From: Zingiber officinale
Lineage: Eukaryota; Streptophyta; Magnoliopsida; Zingiberales; Zingiberaceae
DNA: 64,000 bases
Assembly: GCF_018446385.1 (NCBI RefSeq)
Contig: NC_055996.1
Coordinates: 52,560,365-52,624,364 of the forward strand
Reading direction: 5' to 3'
The notes beneath the pieces were generated by a model that saw nothing but the letters and a program-made list of their open reading frames with translations, made no database searches and was not told the DNA's origin. Positions 58,470 to 64,000 of this stretch are shown here, piece after piece. Position numbers and translations under genes: made by a program. How positions within the stretch are numbered: position 1 is the stretch's first letter; every line of letters starts with the position of its first letter.

Positions 58470-59385
58470 ATTTTTTTTATTACATTTTGCGATGAAAAAA
58501 ATTTCATCACAAATCCATTTTTGATTGTCGCAGAAATCTACGATGAATCTAAAAATTTGTTGCAGAATCCGCAACGAATCTAAAAATTTGTCGCATAATC
58601 TATGACAAATCTAAAAATTTGTCACAGATTCTGCGACGAATCTAAAAATTCATGGTAGAATCTACGACGAATCTAGAAATTCGTCGCTGAATCTAAAAAT
58701 TTGTCGCAGATTCTGCGACGAATCTAAAAATTCGTCATAGATTCTGCAACAAATTTGTAAATTTGTCGTTGATTTGCAAAAAAATTTGTGTTGAAATAAT
58801 TTTCGTCGTAAATCTACCATAATGTATAAAAAAACATCGCTAGATTTTGCGACGAACTTCCAAATTCGTCGCAAAATCTGTAACGAATCTGGAAGTTCAT
58901 TGCATATTCTTCGATGAATCTAGAAGTTCGTCGCAGATTCTATGACAAATCTAGAAATTCGTCGCATAATCTACGTTGAAATTCCATATTCATTGCCAAA
59001 ATCAAAATTCATTGCAAATATGAGTTTATAAATTTTGTGATGTTCCAACTAATTTTGTGACGAAAATATAATTTGTCGTAAATTTTGCAACAAATTCTTA
59101 TTTTCGGTGCAAATATCAACAACAAATTTGAAAATTCGTTACAAAATCTATGAAGATAATAATTTGTCGCAGATCTACGTTTCTAAATTTCACGGTATTT
59201 CCAACTAATTTTGTGACGAAAATAAAATTCATCACAAATTTTGCGACGAATTTCTTATTTTCATCGCAAATATTTAGGGACGAGTTTTCTACGATGAATT
59301 TTTTTGTTGCAAATTATTTTTGAAACGATTTTTTTTTTTAAATTCCTCGTCAAATTCATCGCAAAAAACCTTTTTTTTTCTAGTG
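58470..59385. repeat. Right subterminal palindrome array of the second CACTA element
   Basis: About 20 copies of 'tctgcgacgaatctaaaaat' and 'aaattcgtcgcagattc' variants in both orientations end in CTAGTG. CpG sites are decayed to TG/CA in many copies. Confidence 0.85.
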
Positions 59386-60880
59386 TCAACTTGTTCTAGA
59401 AGAAGCTTGTGGTGGACGAGAAGAAGTTGTAGCATAAATGCTTATTAAAAATAACGTATAAAGAGAAAAACAAACACTAGAGTGGAAGAGCTTATGATCG
59501 AGAATGGAGTGACAACGTCGAGATTGTTTGCGGTGTAAATTTGGCAAGCTTCCGACCCGTTCGAGAAGAAGCTTCTTGCGGACGAGAAGAAGGGGGTTGC
59601 CAACAACTATTAGCTTCGACGAAAGCTCCTGTGCTGCAAAGGAAGGAGCGAGAGTGAGAAAAAATTTGGAAAAGTAGAGTGAAGATTTTGAATGGAGGAC
59701 GAAAGGGGAAAAAGAATAAAAGGAATTTAATAATATAGAAAAATTGAGTTGGCAATGCAACATGAACGCATCTCTCACTGTCACCCAGGAGGTGTCAGGT
59801 AGGATATCATTTCTAGTATATATATTTAAATAAAGATATGTGATAGGAGAGTGTGACCCATTAAAAAGAAGTTGAGAATTTTTTAAAGATACATAAATTG
59901 TTGAATGTGAGCTCATAAAAAATGTTGTTGGGAGGTGTTTGTTTTTTTTAGTAGAGAGAAGATTGAAGATTTTTGCTTCTGATGTAGCAATATATGGCAT
60001 TTGGAAAACACAAAAAAAATCACTTTTGAGGTTCTTGTATGAGAGATACCCTTAGTCCTTTGTTTTTGTAATGTAAGTATCTAGACCTTAGGCTCAACTA
60101 ATTTTGGAGGTGTACGACCTTCTCCCTCGGTTCACCCATTAGATAAATCCAGAAGAGTAAGTGATTCCTCATCCAACAATTAACGTTCTAAATTTTTTAT
60201 TCCACTAGTGGAAATTATCCTATAATACATCATAGTTGGAATTTAAACTATGAATACTTAAGTAGTTTGTTGAATGCCTTACCATTGTATCATGCCCGAG
60301 AGGCTGCATGTAGTCCTTTCATGTTTGAGTCAAATTTCAAATGACCTAAAATTAAAGTTAGAATTGAAAATTAAGATAAGACTAGTTGGTTCAAGCAATT
60401 TTTCTTAAATCTATTGTCAAACCAAGTGTAACCAAAGAACTTTTCATGTAAATAAGAATCCATATTTGATCACTTTTTTTTTCTTCTAAGTCTCACAAGG
60501 AATAACCACCATATTTAACAAGGAATTCTCTATCTCTTTTATATGATTTGTAATATCAACATCAATCCTATTATTATCACCTAAGCATAATCGAATAAGC
60601 TACCTAGGTTGGGTTTCTTCTAATAGATGAGCTCATTGAAACATTGCCTAAGAGTCATGCCAAACGAGAATCGTGGTAGTCATGAACTATTATGATTCTT
60701 AACCATGAACATCATTGAAAACATTGCCGAAGAGAATTGCCACTTATTGAGAAATTCAATTTATTTATCATTTGTAACATGTTTTTGAGTATTTTCAACA
60801 AAAGATTTGTGATCAATTGGTGTAAGATTTCGGGAATGTTAGCCTAAATGTATTAGTGTTTGTTTCTTCGATAAATTAGA
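59386..60880. other. Intergenic DNA right of the second CACTA element
   Basis: The first three bases, TCA, should be its target duplicate. A minus-strand frame of 204 codons (59386-60000) is low-complexity and Ser/Phe-rich, with no motif and repeated 'cttcttctcgtcc' phrases. I do not call it a gene. Nothing else is seen. Confidence 0.45.
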
Positions 60881-61580
60881 GAAATTATTTTAAATCCCTC
60901 ATGTAAATATTATTATCTAATTGCTCCTAAGATTTTTTAGAAATAAAAAGTTCAAAAATGAGTATAATTCCTCTTAAATTCAACACTTTAAAGTAGAATC
61001 GATTATATTTTCTATCAAAATTACCCCTCATATTTTTTAGGTAAAAAAAGTCTAAAAATGTGTATAATTCTTGTTAAATTCTATACTTTCTACTAGAATC
61101 AAGTATATATTCTATCAAATTGAGCATGACTTTATAATTGCCCCTCAAATTTTTTAAGCATAAAAAATCTAAAAATGAATATAATTACTCTTAAATTTAG
61201 CACTTTAAACTAAAAGCGAGTATATTTTCTATCAAAATTACCCCTCATTTTTTTTAAGTACAAAAAGTCTAAAAATGAATATAATTCCTATTAAATTCAG
61301 CACTTTAAACTAGAATCGAATATATTTTCTATCAAATTGAACACGACTTTTTTCCTACTTAATATAATTTTTCCTAAATTCAGTATCATTTAAAGAAAAT
61401 CTAGTATATTTTTCATCCAATTGAGCATCATTTAAAGAAAATCTAGTATATTTTCCATCCAATTGAGGTGGAAAAAGAGTCGTGTTAAATTTGATAGAAA
61501 ATATACTAGATTCTAGTTTAATATGCTGAATTTAAGAAGAATTATACTTATTTTTAGACTTTTTATACCTAAAAATATCA
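60880..61580. repeat. ~100-117 bp tandem repeats with a terminal inverted copy
   Basis: Units built on 'aaaaagtctaaaaatgagta' + 'taattcctcttaaattc' + 'gtatattttctatcaaa' + 'ttacccctca' recur at about 60950, 61050, 61165 and 61265, with a partial at 61370. An inverted copy at about 61480-61580 lets the block fold back on itself. Confidence 0.75.
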
Positions 61581-61589
61581 GGGATAATT

Positions 61590-61746
61590 AGTGACGGGTC
61601 TAGGAATTCAAGTATGAAGGGACATATCATGATAAACAAGGGCCGGTATCCTCCATCTCTACCGGTGGAACCCCATAATATTAAGGGTTTCATCGCTAGC
61701 AAAGGGGGGCGACTGTCGATGTCGCCCCCCAAATGGATTCGTCCCT
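61590..61746. mobile_element. 157-bp MITE (TSD GGGATAATT)
   Basis: The duplicates GGGATAATT are at 61581-61589 and 61747-61755. Ends AGTGACGGGTCTA and, inverted, AGGGACGAATCCA match at 9 of 13. The interior holds a GC-rich hairpin 'ggggggcgac' + 'gtcgcccccc' (61705-61730). A 9-bp duplication suggests Mutator-like origin; an 8-bp reading would suggest hAT. Confidence 0.75.
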
Positions 61747-62036
61747 GGGATAATTAGATAAATTAGTGTCTATTATATTTTACTGGGAGTGAAAATAAAA
61801 ATTTTTATTAATAAAATTAGATGTAAACTTTTATTTCTGGATTAAGAATTGTATGTAAATTTTCCCTTATTTCTTTATTAATATTTGTTTCTTCATCGCA
61901 TACAAAAAAAATAATGAATTATGGATCGCCGCTTGACGATCAACTTATCTAACGGTCAAGATCGTCACTTAATCCAACGGGCCAACTAAACGGTCAAGAT
62001 CCTTCGGCATTTGCAACGTCTGCTTCTTGCTGCTGC

Positions 62037-62044
62037 TATAAATT
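62037..62044 (+). promoter_or_regulatory. TATA box of RPS6
   Basis: TATAAATT, 120 bp before the ATG. The transcript start would be near 62070. Confidence 0.6.
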
Positions 62045-62064
62045 GCAAAGCGGAGCGCGCTGAG

Positions 62065-62072
62065 AAACCCTA
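62065..62072 (+). promoter_or_regulatory. Telo-box near the RPS6 transcript start
   Basis: AAACCCTA, the element typical of promoters or leaders of plant ribosomal protein genes, lies between the TATA box and the ATG. Two copies of 'acggtcaagatc' (61951-61962 and 61990-62001) lie upstream. Confidence 0.65.
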
Positions 62073-62163
62073 GCGGCGGAGTTTGCTTCGGGGGCGGCGT
62101 TGCGTTTCCTCTTCTCCTCGCGTTCCCGCTTCGTCGAAGTAGCCAGGAGTCCTGTGATTCAAG

Positions 62164-64000
<1,837 letters not shown>

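Larger units (their letters stand above)
53925..59385. mobile_element. Second CACTA-type element with captured ASPM exons
   Basis: The right end reads CCTTTTTTTTTCTAGTG at 59385, the inverse of CACTAGAAAAA. Both flanks carry palindromic 'gtcgcagattctgcgacgaa'-type repeats (53925-56080 and 58470-59380) around gene-like exons at 56100-57836. I could not find a matching CACTAG left end or the 3-bp duplicate (TCA on the right). The left side abuts truncated family E internal sequence near 53925, so it may be deleted. No transposase is seen. The class assignment rests on one terminus and the subterminal arrays. Confidence 0.65.

Noticed and set aside
59386..60000. 204-codon minus frame
   Set aside because: Low-complexity Ser/Phe/Leu composition with internal 'cttcttctcgtcc' duplication and no domain. 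It begins next to the CACTA terminus, so it is more likely chance or an old leader region.

Overview
This window is nuclear DNA from a large-genome flowering plant, most likely a monocot. The evidence is intron-containing plant genes (RPS6, a mitochondrial uL24-type ribosomal protein gene, a plant ASPM-type gene), many LTR retrotransposons primed by initiator tRNA-Met, CACTA and hAT transposons, and high-copy AT-rich filler. A Zingiberales-type genome would fit, but that is only a guess. Apparently functional host coding sequence is sparse: a small cysteine-motif/basic-tail protein gene (39544-39978) and the 5' part of the 40S ribosomal protein S6 gene (62164 to the right edge).

Positions 1-31395 are a nest of retrotransposons. 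The outer host is a gag-only LTR element (family C) with its 5' LTR stump at 2923-2953, PBS at 2956, decayed gag at 3026-4719 and 3' LTR at 29699-31395. Three elements sit in it: a minus-strand family A element (399-2922) in its 5' LTR; a Ty1/copia element (family B, 5197-17061, TSD AATTT) whose own 5' LTR was hit by a family A solo LTR (5658-8248, TSD CTGAA); and a full-length family A element (17976-27852, TSD TTAGG). A D-type LTR (1-398) cuts the minus-strand A element at the left edge. The 3' end of a Ty3/gypsy element follows (31396-33800), with a tandem repeat block and an antisense coiled-coil reading frame.

Positions 34420-37085 hold a foldback, Mutator-like element with an internal tandem array and a 684-bp hAT element (TSD CCTTAGAC) inside it. 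A hAT-type MITE (38198-38698) and a G-box-rich tract precede the small host gene.

Positions 41180-52650 are a second, decayed Ty3/gypsy element. Between its protease and reverse transcriptase is a 6.3-kb non-autonomous CACTA element (44206-50497, TSD CGC) that carries a captured five-exon copy of a mitochondrial uL24 ribosomal protein gene. That copy later took a solo LTR in intron 4 (47021-48510, TSD ACTTC) and a hAT MITE exactly at its stop codon (48608-49262, TSD TGCCTGAT).

Positions 52655-59385 contain LTR fragments of family E followed by a second CACTA-type element that ends in TTTCTAGTG at 59385. It carries degraded exons of an ASPM (abnormal spindle) gene between arrays of palindromic GTCGCAGAwTCTGCGACGAAT-type repeats. 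A short tandem/inverted repeat block and a 157-bp MITE lie between it and the RPS6 promoter.

The main biological story is layered transposition with two independent gene captures by CACTA elements. Three LTR families also carry CpG-rich palindrome clusters just upstream of their likely core promoters. I see no novel protein-coding system.
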